Below, piece by piece: positions 23,157 through 34,935 of a stretch of DNA of 64,000 nt. Source of the stretch: Ypsolopha sequella (lineage: Eukaryota > Arthropoda > Insecta > Lepidoptera > Ypsolophidae); NCBI GenBank assembly GCA_934047225.1, contig OW203985.1, positions 10,743,501 to 10,807,500 on the forward strand, written 5' to 3'. The notes under the pieces are model-generated. The model was not told the DNA's origin and searched no databases. It saw only the letters and a list, made by a program, of their open reading frames with translations. How positions within the stretch are numbered: the stretch's first letter is position 1; each line of letters opens with the position of its first letter. Made by a program: the position numbers and the translations under genes.

Positions 23157-26100
23157 AGATTTTTTCGGATAAGTTGATTGTTTGCACATTTTAGTATATA
23201 TTATGTAGTTAGACCACTAGTTCCTGAAATACTTCTCTTAGCTTGCAGGTAAATGTTTGGAGGCAGTGAATCGCTCTGTTTTACGAGCAATTAAGACGAG
23301 ACGCATTGGAATATTGGAACTTTTTGGAGTGGTGGCTGCGCTATCACCTTGCTCTAAATTATACCAATAAGCCGTATTTAAAAAAGGTATTGTCAACGTA
23401 CTCAATAAATCGTCAAAAATGTAATTCCTTCCTTCATTTCGGGCATAATTCAAAAACGATTTAACGCAAAAAATTGAAAAACATTACTTTCGGATTTTAA
23501 CTCTAGTAAAATAATGTAATTATAATGAGATCCTATAAGTTTGGAGATAAATTATGAATACTTAGTATATTTAAAGTATTAACAAGGATCCTTCGACTAT
23601 GCATAAGCCGTAAATCCCCAACTCCTTATTAGAATGTTTAAGAAAAAGAGATTTATCTAGTTTAATTATTTTGTGCATAATCCAAAACTGATTCTGCAAA
23701 TTTCTGCTGTTCCCCATTGAACGAAAAGTTCAAGTAACACACATATATTGCTCATTAACAGAACAGGGCTCTGTTATTTACGATGTTTGAATAATTTAGG
23801 TCTGAATTTGAGAATACCCCTATAAAATCAGTAATATTTCCGAGAAAAAGACAAAATAGTATTGGCTAAGTCTAATTATTGCTTTTTCTGCCCGCATCTG
23901 GCGGTTGGCGACGAGCTGATAAATCGACAGCCAAATAAGATGAAAGGATAAGTAAGTGGGCTGGATTAACAACCAAACCATTTAGATGTTTGATTTATCT
24001 CTTATTGGCTAGCGTTAGAGTTGATTTTCAATAAGCTCATGTGGCTAGAAATATTCTAAAGATAAGCTATCTGAGGATCATTGTATGTGAGGTTAATGTT
24101 CCAAATATTTTGACCGTTACAATTCGTATTCAATAGAAAAATATAACAGGATCAAATTTATCAGTTTATTTATTAGCTAAATGGCAAAAAATCATCCAAT
24201 AAAAATAACCGACAGAAGAAGCTCCAGATTATCCTTTATAAGTAAAAATAACTAGAGATAAACAATGATATTAGAAGAAAGTGTAGAAAGATTATAGGCG
24301 ATCCGCGAGTGGCACGTTAAAACTTGGCTAATTTGCAAACAGCGTCAGCGAAAGACGGACGTCGCATGGGCCGATGCACAGCATTTATCTTGTCTATTTT
24401 TCACTCGCGATAATTATGACTTCCACGTGTTAATGTGACATTGCAATACTACGTACTTTACTGAAGTAATTTATGTTGTGTGCCGTTTTAGAACTTCGAA
24501 TCTTGTATAGGTACACTATCTAAACTTTCTTCTAATATCATTGGAAATAAACATAAAACGCCAATATTTCCCAATATCCCCTATTCTCTTTAATGCTCTT
24601 ACTCCCCAGTTCGGGGAATTTAAATCTTCGAAAGGTCCTATAGATTGCCAATAATGCCTATAATTGCCACCTCCCATACTTAATCTTACTTACGTACCAA
24701 CCATGGAAACAAGGCAAATACCAACAATCTTAAATCTTGGAAATAAAAGTGTTTATCGAATGAGCACAGCCTCTATTTCTTATGGTCCACGTGTACTTAG
24801 GCTTACCGTCCCACGCCTGGATTTAGTAACAAAATATTGGGCTATAGGACTTGCTTAGAGCTTTCATTAATAGTAAAAAAGCTCATTTTGAAGTGATTGC
24901 AGATTAAGGTTGGTATGTAATAAATTTATAAATTTTTGTAATTTTATTCACCGATATCTTTGTTCCAGCAATACATTAAAAGAAGAGTACCTACCATTTT
25001 AAACAGATCTTCGTAAAGAAATGCTAACTTCATTATCAACTTTTTAGAACATTTTGTAAATTACGTTAATTTAATAAGTGTACGTTAATCATGGCGCTTG
25101 AATAAATCGGAGCCGAGAATTGGTGGACTAGATCAATAAAGTAGAGAAAAACCATCTGGTCTCATAGATTAAATTATGTTAAAGTGTGTTTATTCGAAAA
25201 CCATTTCGAGATTTAGGTTTAATAAGCCGTATTTTCGAAGTTTTAGTCTAAAAAACGTCATGATGATGAATATTTTTACGAAAAGACTTGCAACTTAAAT
25301 TTGTCTTCGTGTGACGTCACTTGAGAAATGGCTGTTCAGAAATGTGTCCTTTGCTATCAAGATTAATTTATAATAATTTGCTTCCGACTAATTTGACAGC
25401 TGGATGACAGATGACTAGACACAAAAGAGATAGACCACTTTTTTTAAAGCAATCACACATTACAATCCGTGTAATGTCTTAAATTCTCAAGTGACGTCAT
25501 ATCGGACAATTCTTCAAAAAATCATAAAAAAGTATTGGTTAATTTATATACCAAAATAATTAAAACCATGTCCTAAAATGACGTTAATTCTTTGAAAAAA
25601 TTTAAAAATAGAATGTTTTAAAAATTAAGCCATGGAAATTAAAATTGATTTTTAAGTGGGTAAAACCGTGAGCAAAAGTTTAATTATAAGTATGTTTCTG
25701 TTCTCCTGTTTAGTAAAAAATCACTGAATTGATTTTGATGTGACTTTCAATAAACCTTGAATTTTTAGTCAGCATTTACTTTAAGTGTGGCTGTAATGAA
25801 ACAGATGATGGAGAATATAATCAGAAGAAATATACGACGGAAGGAAGAAATCACTATTCAATGCAAAAGGCAAGTCGATCTATAAAATCCTTTCTCAAAT
25901 ACACACTTACTAAAATATTCTACCAGTTTCCTAACAAATTCACTTGCCATTCTTCCCATTCAGCTCAGCCTCATCCAGACGTGCCACCACAGTTCAAAAC
26001 CAAACTTTTTGGTCTAAACCTGCACGTTTCAGTGATGTCCCGTACTTGGAACGCTGGTCACGTGACCCCGCTCAGTTAGGCGACACCGTCGCCCCGGGCG

Positions 26101-26375
26101 ATGCTTTGATACGCTCTCCAAGGATTGCTTTACACTGAACTGCAGATGTTTCAGGTTCGATATGCATTTGACATATACGGATAATATTCAGGAGTGGGCA
26201 TTACAAAGGTGCTAGATTTTTTTTTTTCCTTTTTATGGATACTTCTTTTTATTTCGTATAGGGGAGCATGTTCAGAATCTGTACGTCACTTCTGGAACGA
26301 CTTTTTAAATGATGAATAATTTGATCTCTAATTATAAATAATTATTTTCTACTACCTTTATGAAAAAGTTTCATT
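23157..26375. other. No gene seen
   Basis: Mostly AT-rich unique sequence. A GC-richer patch lies at 24300-24440. A small inverted repeat, GTGACGTCACTTGAGAA with its mirror TTCTCAAGTGACGTCA, brackets 25311-25502. No exon, RNA gene or complete element is convincing. Confidence 0.45.
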
Positions 26376-26490
26376 TAATACACGAAATTAGTTTTGAAAA
26401 TCGATTTTTCCGGGCCCTGTTGCGGAATGACTATCAGGTCAGTTTGAAATATCGTATTGAAATTTAATTTATTGCAAAATTAGGTTCTTT
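26376..26490. repeat. Repeat shared with 34632-34740
   Basis: CGAAATTAGTTTTGAAAATC is present at both places, followed by a CCGG/CCCC-rich word, and then GAAATATCGTATTGAAATTT here versus GAAATATTGATTGAAATTTC there. The P-like element begins 70 bases downstream. A 20-base direct repeat (AAATTAGGTTCTTTTTGACG) occurs twice at 26479-26540. Confidence 0.6.
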
Positions 26491-27127
26491 TTGACGTTTG
26501 TCTTCCTTCATTGCATGCTAAATTAGGTTCTTTTTGACGTCCTTAGTTTGTCTTTACAACTCAGAATAAGGAATACAAATAGAAGCCTGACTAAAATAAG
26601 AACTGGGCATTAGCCATTGTACTCATCTAACGTAAATTACTCCTGTGTACGAGTGAATGAAACGACGGACCGCACTTACTTTATATTTTTTCCTGGTGTG
26701 TCACTAGATTGAACCAAACAAATGTCAGATGGATGTAATTTGGATGTATTTTAAAAATTATAATACCATCAAATTAAATATGTCTCATCATTGTATCGTT
26801 GTGTTGTAATATCGTACGTTGCGTGCATCACATCTTAATTTGGTGGCATCGAAATGTCTATTGCATTTTGCGAAAGTTTACAGCTTCACCGAGAGAAATT
26901 AAATATTTTAGTGCTCTTCCTCTCAAAATTCGTGAAAGTGTGATTTATTATTGTTTGTGTTGATTGTTTTTTTAACATTGTAATAAAATGTCTTGTGCGA
27001 TTGAAGGCTGTAAATCGCATACAGGAAGAAAAGAAAACAACAATGAAGCAATATCATTTCATCGGTGAGTTCTGATAGTTTTTATGTTAATAAGTTGCAG
27101 GATCATACCTAAAACTCAGTAACAATA

Positions 27128-29488
27128 AGGTAAATGCAGCTATTACCGACCCCTTTAAGCCAGTTTTGAAATAGATGATTATTATTAAGTGTATTGGTAA
27201 CTAAAACCGTTTATTTCTTGTTTTTATTTGTAAATATGTATTATATATTGTATTTTTATTATCTTACTAATGAATTAATAGAAGTTTATCTTAGGAATAA
27301 TGTATTTTTTGTTTTAGATGTCAATTGTCGCTATTACCGACCCAACCCAACGGTTGTGAAGCTATTACCGATTTTCATGAATTTATTGCCGAGCGTAAAG
27401 AAATGATACCAAGTCATTTAATAAATCTTTTTATTTAGAAAATATTTTTAGGCATTTTTGGTACAAACATCACATTTTTGGTATAGGCATAGTTAAGAAG
27501 GATAACGAATGACTAAATGATTAAATCAAATCATCAGAATCTGACTCAGAATTATAAAAGCATCGGCGTTTTACCAACTCTCTTGCAAACTTACTTTTAA
27601 AATAAAAAATTGAACAATCTGATTCTGAATCTGATTGCTGAAAATTATTTATTATCGAAGCAGGAGTACCTTCGTTGTCAACTTCTTCAATTCCAGAGTA
27701 TCCAGGTTCTCCTTGAGTTTTTTTTTTTGTTTATTTGTAGTGAGATGATCCACTAACTATTTTTTGAACGAGTTTTTGTTCACCTTTTTTCTTCTTCTTG
27801 AGAGCGTCTTCTTGATTTTTACGTTTCAGTGCCTCCTCTTGTTCTTTTTCCCTGGTTTCCAGTTTCTTTGTCTGTTTTCTAGTTTCTTTTTCTCGCTCTA
27901 TTCTTCGTTGATACTCCATAAACTCATTAGATATTGCGACTGTAGGTGTTAACTTTTTGTTCACTTTCTTCTTTGTCTTATCTTAATTTGTTTTTGGAAA
28001 ACGTAAATCATTTTTGAAGGGTGTTGGAATGTCTTTGAAGGGTGTTGAAATTTTTTGGAATGGTGTGCTCGTACTCGGTATCTCGTCTATCTCTCTAAGT
28101 GATGCAACATTTTCTTTAGTGCTGTGGTAATTTTTTGCAGATATATTTCTGTCATGCCGTTGGATGAGTCTTTTGTTTCCTTTTTCCCGTTCTGAAATTA
28201 TTACAGTAGTGATAGACGAAGAAAACTCATTATTCTGATTGTCTAGTTCAGGCACACACATCACAGAATTGTGGTCTCCGTGAGGAGTTGACGTTCGCAA
28301 TGGTTGGCCTTCATCTTTTCCATCTCACAATAAATGTTGAATAGGTGTATGAAAGAGCGACATGCAACTTTTATCGATAATGTTTGTTTCTTTTGGAACA
28401 ATTTCTTCATTCACAATTACTTGAGGTTTTTCAATGTACTGTAGTAATTTGGATTCCTCAATCTCAGTTGATCCTTGTTTTGGTTGTATCGGTAGCAAAT
28501 CATCATGCATTACTTCAAGGTTTGAGATACATACTGATACATAAGATAATACAGGCTGATGGATAGATGGAAAGATAAAATCGGTAATAGGTTCTCATTG
28601 ATGTCATTGCCGACTCATGTGGATCGGTAATCAGTGGTCTATTCAGAATATGTAAATCTTTAACCGATCCATACAAAAAAGGATTTTTTTCTTTTAATGC
28701 AATCCTTATTCATATTAGGTACTATAAATGAAAGATCTAGTTATTTTGTTTTCTAAATACACATATGTATTGTAAGTTATAAGCGAATTTATAAGTGTTT
28801 ATTTTCAGAGTTTTCATTGTGAAATTAAACAAAACATTGTAGATGTGTCACAGAAAAAACACGCTTAGTAAATAACAAAGCTTGGGTCGCTAATAAATTA
28901 TTATAGGGTCAGATTACTTCAGATTTAAATAAAAATAATAAAAAATTTGTTTGATTCGCACTTATTTACAAAAATGAGATAAAACAAAACGTAGCACGTG
29001 AGCTATTACCGACCCATTAAATAAGTATGGGTCGGTAATAGATGCTACTTTTTAAATGAATGCAGCTATTACCGTTCTATTTTAATTCGAATTATGAGTC
29101 GAAAGTACACCTTAAAGAAATAAACAAAGTTTTGAAATGATAAAAACGTACTTAAATTGATTTATCTGTCTATTCATAATAAGCTTATATACATTACGTA
29201 CGCAAAAAATCACCTAAACAAAAAATATGCGTACTTACTTGTAGGCACAAGGATCAGTATGACACAATTGCCGCACTCGCCGCCGTCACAGAAACTAATA
29301 GTTTTTGTCTCTTTCCCGAATTCCTACGCATATTAACGTAGGTTCATACGATAGACAATAGACACGCGTGTGTTTTCTCTTTTACTCTTTTTAACAGAAT
29401 TTTACCAAACGCGAAAAAATGCGAATAAGCTGAATGGGTCGGTAATACCTGCCAAATTTTGATGGGTCGTTGATAGCTGCATTTACCT
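27128..29488 (-). mobile_element. pogo-like Tc1/mariner element, copy A, nested in P-like intron 1
   Basis: Ends are AGGTAAATGCAGCTATTACC and its mirror ATAGCTGCATTTACCT, with TA on both sides (27126-27127, 29489-29490). Copy B of the P-like element retains the empty site ACAATAATAG. The element is 2361 bp. TATTACCGACCC words recur near the ends and inside (27141, 27332, 27363, 29004, 29029, 29067, 29435). The minus strand holds a decayed pogo/Tigger-type transposase C-terminus. The catalytic core is missing. Confidence 0.88.
27530..28510 (-). pseudogene. pogo/Tigger-type transposase C-terminus, broken, copy A
   Basis: Frames on the minus strand read from MHDDLLPIQPKQGSTEIE (28510) through STPFKDIPTPFKNDLRFPKT (about 28003) to EFMEYQRRIEREKETRKQ and a long Lys/Glu-rich coiled segment (27964-27731). 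The motif order TPF-K-x-L-x-x-P followed by a Lys/Glu-rich tail is typical of the end of pogo-like (Tigger, Jerky) transposases. The three pieces lie in different frames, so frameshifts and stops break it. The helix-turn-helix and DDE regions are not present. The same remnant lies in copy B at 54829-55824, in the opposite orientation. Confidence 0.65.
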
Positions 29489-29672
29489 TAATAGTAGTTC
29501 TTGTAAATCATACTAGTGTTCAATTCTACACCGATATTTGCCTGTTTTATATAGATTTTCTGCCGACTACGAGAGGTTATGTTTTTTCGTATAGTGATGT
29601 ACTAAAGTCCGTGTGGCAAACTATCGAACATTGGTTCCCGCGGCAGCCGTGCATAAAGGATAATAGATTAAT

Positions 29673-30290
29673 GAGAGGTTTTCTTTTTGAGTATTAAAAA
29701 AAAAACCTAATTTCCCAGAACTCTGTAGATGGTGTTCAACTGACTACGTTGCTAGGTGCCAAAGCCAAAACGATTGAAAAAAAAACATTGCGTCACGTCA
29801 CGCCACGTCACATACGCTCGTTGGTTGACGACATGTGTGCTGAGCATATTATGTGCGAATGCTTTGTTATGGTCCGTCCAGGTTTAAAATGTACCATGGC
29901 TTGTACTCATTGCGCTTTACGACTTTCATCTTTAGGAAAAAGATGTATGCCTCCATTTTTATACAAATCCACAAGGCACAGACTTCTCTTCTTTTTCTCT
30001 TGGGACATTTTCTTTCTGGCTTAGAAAACTCATAAAAAGACTGCTAATTATTTTTTTTCTTTTTCCTTGTTGTTATTATTTATTTATTTTCAAAATGTCA
30101 TTGTGGTGTGATGTGACAATGACATTAATTACATGTTAATGTACGTTTCATTTTACGATCTCAAAATTACATCCAAGTGCAATAATCAAAAAATTATGTG
30201 ACGTTCCGTTCCTTGCAGTAACTTACCAAGTTCAGCGCCATCTATCCAGCGACTAGGGAAGAGTTAAAAAAAAAGAAAAGAAAATCCCTC
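29673..30290. mobile_element. 618-bp AT-flanked non-autonomous DNA transposon
   Basis: GAGAGGTTTTCTTTTTGA at the left is mirrored by AGAAAAGAAAATCCCTC at the right. AT lies on both sides. Copy B of the P-like element has GATTAATTGCAG where this copy has GATTAAT, the insert, then ATTGCAG, so the target duplication is AT. A 2-bp AT duplication is reported for ISL2EU-type elements, but no transposase is present to confirm. A 91-codon open frame inside lacks any recognisable motif. Confidence 0.8.
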
Positions 30291-31343
30291 ATTGCAGCGC
30301 GAGTTAAAAGAAAAATAATGCCGAATAAATATCGCTATATTTTTTTGTTACAGATTTCCAAAAAGGGAAGAATTAAAAAGTGAATGGCTTAGACGAATAA
30401 TTTGACCAAATTGGGCAATTAAAAAAAGCGGTCATATTTGTTCGAAACACTTTACGTCGGATTCTTTTAGACCAAACGAAAATTTTAAATGGAGACTTTT
30501 AAAAGCAGATGCCTTACCAACGTTATATTTACCAGATACAGACACATTGGTAACCTTTAAATAATTATGTATAATTGCATTATCAATCTTGTTTGTAGGT
30601 ACGTGCTTGTACTATACTATAGTATATTAACTCGATAATTTTTCAATTTTAGGCAACAGAACCAGTACCTATGGATGTCTGTGGTTTAGAAAAGTGCATA
30701 CTTCTATGTTCACAAATCGTTCTGAAAGGCCTGTTCGTTCACGTTACTGCCGTGATCGACTTCACGAAGAAATTCCGCAGATCAAGATATTTTCGTACTT
30801 AGTGGTTGACAATAAAAGTACTTTGACAGGGTAGTTCTATCGTGAAATGAATTTTGGGAATGCTTACTGACTTGAACTGCGCATAATTTGATTTCTTATT
30901 ACAGGTTATTAGGTATTTTAATCGTTCATTATTTGTTATTAGTTTTTATTCAAGGTAAGTTGATGTTTATTTGATAGAAATAAAAAAAAATGAAATTACC
31001 TCTGTAGTAATTGCGCTGTCATCGCTCATCATTGACATAATATTATTATTACGAATCCTATAAGTCTATGATTATTATGATTTCTATTGTTGCGATTAAT
31101 TCCTTCTTCCTTGATTGAACAAAGACGCGACATCAACGAACATCTATTTGATTGAGTTAAGAGGCGACTTAAAAAGTATCCACTTAAATAGTTTACGGTT
31201 GTATCTCTGATACAAGCTACAGCATTTTTTGTACTAGAAACAAGCACAATTTTGGACTTAACTTATGTACCTACCTGCCTACGATATAGTAATTTGTACT
31301 TAATAAAAAATATTATGCTAAACGAAAGATATCCTTTTATTAA

Positions 31344-31948
31344 CCCTTAATTAGTCGCATGGGGTCAAAGCAGTTTCGCATTAAAAAATTAGGCACTTGC
31401 CGCTGCCCGAATTTCCCCGCGCCCCCGCTAGCTTCATAACCCGCGTCGAAGTTTGTATTCTGGTAGCGTCCAAGTCATGGGAGTAGAAGGATGCGTCTCT
31501 GCGCTCTTGAGCGGTGACCCCGTGCGAGTAATTACGTTACTTTTTTGAAAAAGGGGAGTTGTTTAGTTTATGTATTTTTCTTGTGTATTATTAATTCGAT
31601 TTGTATTATTATATGTCCAGTGTGTAAATTTATTTTATAAATATGTTTTTTACAGCTTGATAAAATGAAATTATTCAAATACTTCTAAAGTTTTAACTTT
31701 GATCTTAGTATAAGTACAAATTGATAATTTTTGATAATAATTTTAATTTAGCTTGTTTTTGTTTGATTGGATATTTAGTTCATGTTGTTTCCTTTTAAAT
31801 ATAATAGAATTAATAAAGCACTTTAATAATAATAAAGTTTTATTTACTTATATATTTCATAAATAATAAAAATTATTCCTACAATTTGGGGTCACCTGTG
31901 ACCCCATGCGAGTAATTATGTAATTTTCTTAGTGCGCCTAATTAAGGG
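31344..31948. mobile_element. piggyBac-like MITE, 605 bp
   Basis: CCCTTAATTAG at the left and CTAATTAAGGG at the right are exact inverted ends with TTAA on both sides. Subterminal TCGCATGGGGTCA is mirrored as TGACCCCATGCGAG. The empty site TTTTATTAATTCC is preserved in P-like copy B near 52699. TTAA target plus CCC-starting termini are hallmarks of piggyBac. No transposase frame remains. Confidence 0.9.
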
Positions 31949-32354
31949 TTAATTCCTTATTTACACAATATAACATGTGTCCCACTGGGGTAGACAGAGA
32001 CCACTTTGCTATTAATTCTCTTGGCCTCCTTCCAAAGCAAGAGGATGTCACCAGAAAGGTCGGTGCCTCCTGCATTCTCTTTTTTTTCACACTTTGATAC
32101 GATATGATGTGTGGTAAGGAGATTGGTCGCGGTTCATTTCGATTTGGTTTATTTATCGTAGTCAAAAATCGACATTGTTACATCACTAGCAAAGCAACGA
32201 ACTAGTGACAACCTACCTAATTAAGAAAAAACTAATATATATCCATCTCTCTCTAACGCACTAAAATGTCGTAAGAAAATCAAGGATAGGTGTCTTTCTC
32301 CGCGTATTATTTTAGCCAGGTTTCTATTTGTATTCCTTATTCTGAGCTTTACAA

Positions 32355-32938
32355 TCGGAATTCCCTGCGTTCCAATTCACGGCATAATCGATTATATCGC
32401 GTTTTACACTATTTTTTCGCAAAATGATACTGGCCACAAATAAAAGCCGCCGGCCGAAGTCTAAAAAAAAGGTAAAAACTGCGCCGCGGCTCACGTCGAA
32501 ACTAGCTTCATTCCTCGCGTAAGAAAATCCGCTATTGTATATTCGTCACGAAATATACTATTACATGTCATACTAAAATGTAGGTAATAATAAAAATAAG
32601 AATGTTGAAAGGACCTCGTAAGACGTCATTGACACGAGTGATTATGTTCTCTTTGGCCATTGATTCCTTTCTCTATGGTTAAAGAGGCGGCATAATAAGT
32701 ATCCAGTTGAATAATTTAAGTTTGTATCTCTGACACCACCCTCTGCTTTTTTGTTTAAATCGTTTTAAATATCTTAATTAAATAAATTATGAATTATGAC
32801 AGAAATAAATTTCTATGTTTGAACACTTGGCGATTCATCCAAAGCAAGGAGATATAAATTAACATTATCTCATTGCAGTATAGAAACGCAGAAAGAAAAG
32901 TAAATCAGGATGTGAGGAAATTCACGAGTTGTGTTGAG
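32355..32938. other. No gene; fragments of repeats seen elsewhere
   Basis: A segment at 32630-32760 (TTAAAGAGGCGGC, AAGTATCCAGTTGAATA, TTGTATCTCTGAC) resembles sequence inside the P-like elements at 31085-31210 and 52450-52575, so the P-like element carries, or has lent, part of a common repeat. 32800-32850 matches the outer end of the large inverted repeat at 19618-21417. Confidence 0.5.
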
Positions 32939-33010
32939 ACCTGGATAGCTCAGGGGTTAGAGCAATCGTTCGGTAAGCGAGAGGTCCCGGGTTCAAATCC
33001 CGGTTCAGAG
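32939..33010 (+). repeat. tRNA-like sequence (SINE head or tRNA pseudogene)
   Basis: A 72-base cloverleaf can be drawn: D arm GCTC/GAGC, anticodon stem TCGT/GCGA with loop TCGGTAA (anticodon GGT, threonine), T arm CCGGG/CCCGG with TTCAAAT. The acceptor stem ACCTGGA / TTCAGAG mismatches at its first two pairs. GGT is not an expected eukaryotic threonine anticodon. It is most likely a tRNA-derived retroposon head. TGTGAGGA upstream and TCCTCACA downstream form an extra outer stem. Confidence 0.6.
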
Positions 33011-34089
33011 CTCCTCACATATTCTGCAATCATATAATGTTAATTTAAATTATGAATTATTTAAACAACGAATTCCAACAAAAAAAACAATATAGCAAAA
33101 ATATTCATATTTTTTATTTTCAGTCTTGTTAGTCTATTAGTATACTCTAAGATTTTGTATTTTCATCCACCAGCTAACGGCAATCTTAACAGTTCTAAGC
33201 CACTTGCCTATAAAATTATTACTGTTATAGTTCATTTCATACTCGTACCCGGTGAACGAAAAAACTAGGAAACTAGTACCTGCTTGTATTCTCAAACAAC
33301 TTTTTAGGTGACAGGAGATTCATAGTTTTCTTCGCGTACATAAAGAAAAACAGACAGATATGTTGAATCTAAATAGGGAAGTACTAGAGAACATGATTAG
33401 CGCATCCATAAGTTTCACTGTGAGCTCACCCTTAAGCTGCTTGGTTCCTGAGCTTTCAAAGCAAAAGATCTGCATCTGCAAAATCTCGATACCTTTTTTG
33501 CTTCTTCCACATCTATCAATCTAGTCATACAATCTCTTCTACTCAGGGTACTTTCGACATTGCCTTTCTTCAGTATGTCGCCAATTTTCTTTTAGGGCGG
33601 CCCGCTCGAGCTTCACCTTCCACTTGTGCACCTAAATTTCTTTCGTCACTCTACTTTAATTTTTAAAGATAAAGATAAGTATATATATTTGCTTAAATTG
33701 TGGTACATGTTCAGCACAATTTGCCCCAAAAGGCATGCAAAATTTAAAACAGTCTTAATTTAATTTTAAGTCTATATAATATTAGAGCAGGTAACATTCA
33801 GTATAGGTATTCTTAATATTATTACATATCTAACTAAAGTTTATATTATTTTTACATAACAATCTCGTTGGGTCTAAGATCTATAAACTTTTTAATAGAA
33901 TAAAAACATTTTACAGACAACAAAGTAAACAGCTTTTTCTTAAATAAGCGAGTAGGTAGTTCTTTAAGGGAATCAGATAGGTAGCTTTTTCAAAATTTTG
34001 ATTTGCATAAAATATGTACTTGTGTGACAAAAATCTGTTTTACATTGTGGTAATTAATTTATTAGGGTAACGGATATTAAAACTATACT
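33011..34089. other. No gene seen
   Basis: AT-rich, no recognisable element or exon. Confidence 0.5.
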
Positions 34090-34300
34090 TGTTCGAATTT
34101 TTTGAGTATAAGTTTTGTTATTCTCTCTATATGCCCAAACCACCGAAGCATTCCTTTTCCTATTCTATTACTACGTTTTAGTTTTGGCCGCAACGACCCC
34201 GTATGTCGATATTTATACCCTCTTGTATCAGTAGTTCAGTTATTTAGTTCTGTCTCGCACTTTCACTCTATCATTCAATGTCAAACCACACATTCAGTAT
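34090..34300 (-). pseudogene. Non-LTR retrotransposon RT C-terminal relic
   Basis: On the minus strand 34119-34151 encodes MLRWFGHIERI, preceded by NRIGKG-like residues. The L-R-W-x-GH-x-ER-M motif is a hallmark of the C-terminal region of endonuclease-type insect LINE polyproteins. Upstream on the same strand VKVRDR-like residues fit the same protein before stops and frameshifts. Only about 70 codons are recognisable. Confidence 0.6.
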
Positions 34301-34631
34301 CGCCGTAGATTTCGAGCACAGAATAATACAGCAAAAATAACACAGATATAAAAAAAAATAATTAAAGGGCAAGAAATTTAGCAAGATTGCAATCTCTATT
34401 GCAAATAAAGTTTTATATTCAAATATTTTTTTTAAATTTTTTGATAGCAGAGTTTTAGTGAAATTCGAAACGATGCTGTAAATAAAGTACAGGACAAGAG
34501 GAATTGGAATAATTTGTTTATTGAGCTACCGCTTCTTCTAAGTTCCTTTAATTTGTTAGATACACATCGTAACTTACTGTTATGGAAACTATCAAAATAC
34601 AGTACAAGGACCACTACCTTCAATAAAAAGT

Positions 34632-34740
34632 TCCATTACATACTCGAAATTAGTTTTGAAAATCGAATTATCTGGACCCCGGTGCGAAATTAATTTCCGG
34701 CCAGTACGAAATATTGATTGAAATTTCATTTCGTACTCGG
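34632..34740. repeat. Repeat shared with 26376-26490
   Basis: The shared words are CGAAATTAGTTTTGAAAATC, then GAAATATTGATTGAAATTTC. It is followed by further CGTACTCGGTTTGTAC sequence absent from the other copy. Class unknown. Confidence 0.55.
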
Positions 34741-34825
34741 TTTGTACTATAGAAGAAAAAGCTATCTCCTCTGGTTTGTCCAGACACCCGAAATAATTTT
34801 GCAGGGCCGCGCCGTAGCTGGTAGA

Positions 34826-34935
34826 ATGATACTGGCCAGTTTATTAGATCCGACAGACCGGTGCACACTATCAGGATGATACTGGCCAGCGTTTCAGAGG
34901 AAAAAAATAACAAAAAATAAATGATACCGGCCACA
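34826..34935. repeat. Three spaced GATACTGGCCA motifs
   Basis: ATGATACTGGCCAG occurs at 34828 and 34874, and ATGATACCGGCCAC at 34920, spaced about 46 bases apart. A fourth copy, ATGATACTGGCCAC, is at 32424. The spacing suggests a decayed minisatellite or a cluster of binding sites. Confidence 0.5.

Larger units (their letters stand above)
26988..30802 (+). pseudogene. THAP-domain gene of P-like element A, three exons, one premature stop
   Basis: Exon 1 (26988-27064) starts ATG, encodes MSCAIEGCKSHTGRKENN and continues to FHR, and ends at GTGAGT. Exon 2 (30354-30549, after TTACAG) continues FPKREELKSEWLRRI and contains GHICSKHF; exon 3 (30653-30802) ends with TAG. Together they form a C2CH zinc-binding THAP domain with Cys3, Cys8, Cys55 and His58, plus the Trp and Pro positions of the family. 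THAP domains bind DNA, and in P transposase they recognise the element. Residue 43 is a TGA stop in this copy; copy B has AGA there. Intron 1 is swollen to 3.3 kb by two nested transposons. The predicted product is only about 140 residues, with no RNase H-like or GTP-binding region. Confidence 0.8.
26560..32346 (+). mobile_element. P-element-like transposon, copy A, with three nested insertions
   Basis: Termini are CTCAGAATAAGGAATACAA and its mirror TTGTATTCCTTATTCTGAG, inverted for about 38 bases through CTAAAATAA / TTATTTTAG. The flanks carry a perfect 8-bp duplication CTTTACAA at 26552-26559 and 32347-32354. An 8-bp duplication together with a THAP-domain gene points to the P superfamily. 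Without the inserts at 27128-29488, 29673-30290 and 31344-31948 the element would be about 2.2 kb, close to copy B (2152 bp). The catalytic core of a P transposase is absent, so it is non-autonomous. Confidence 0.92.

Noticed and set aside
25311..25502. 17-base inverted repeat around GTGACGTCAC as a MITE
   Set aside because: Similarity stops after 17 bases, there are no matching flanks, and no second copy exists in the window.
26479..26540. 20-base direct repeat beside P-like copy A as its target duplication
   Set aside because: Both copies lie on the left of the element; the true duplication is the 8-bp CTTTACAA at the two ends.
29749..30035. 91- and 60-codon overlapping frames
   Set aside because: Inside the 618-bp AT-flanked element; no transposase motif visible in either frame.
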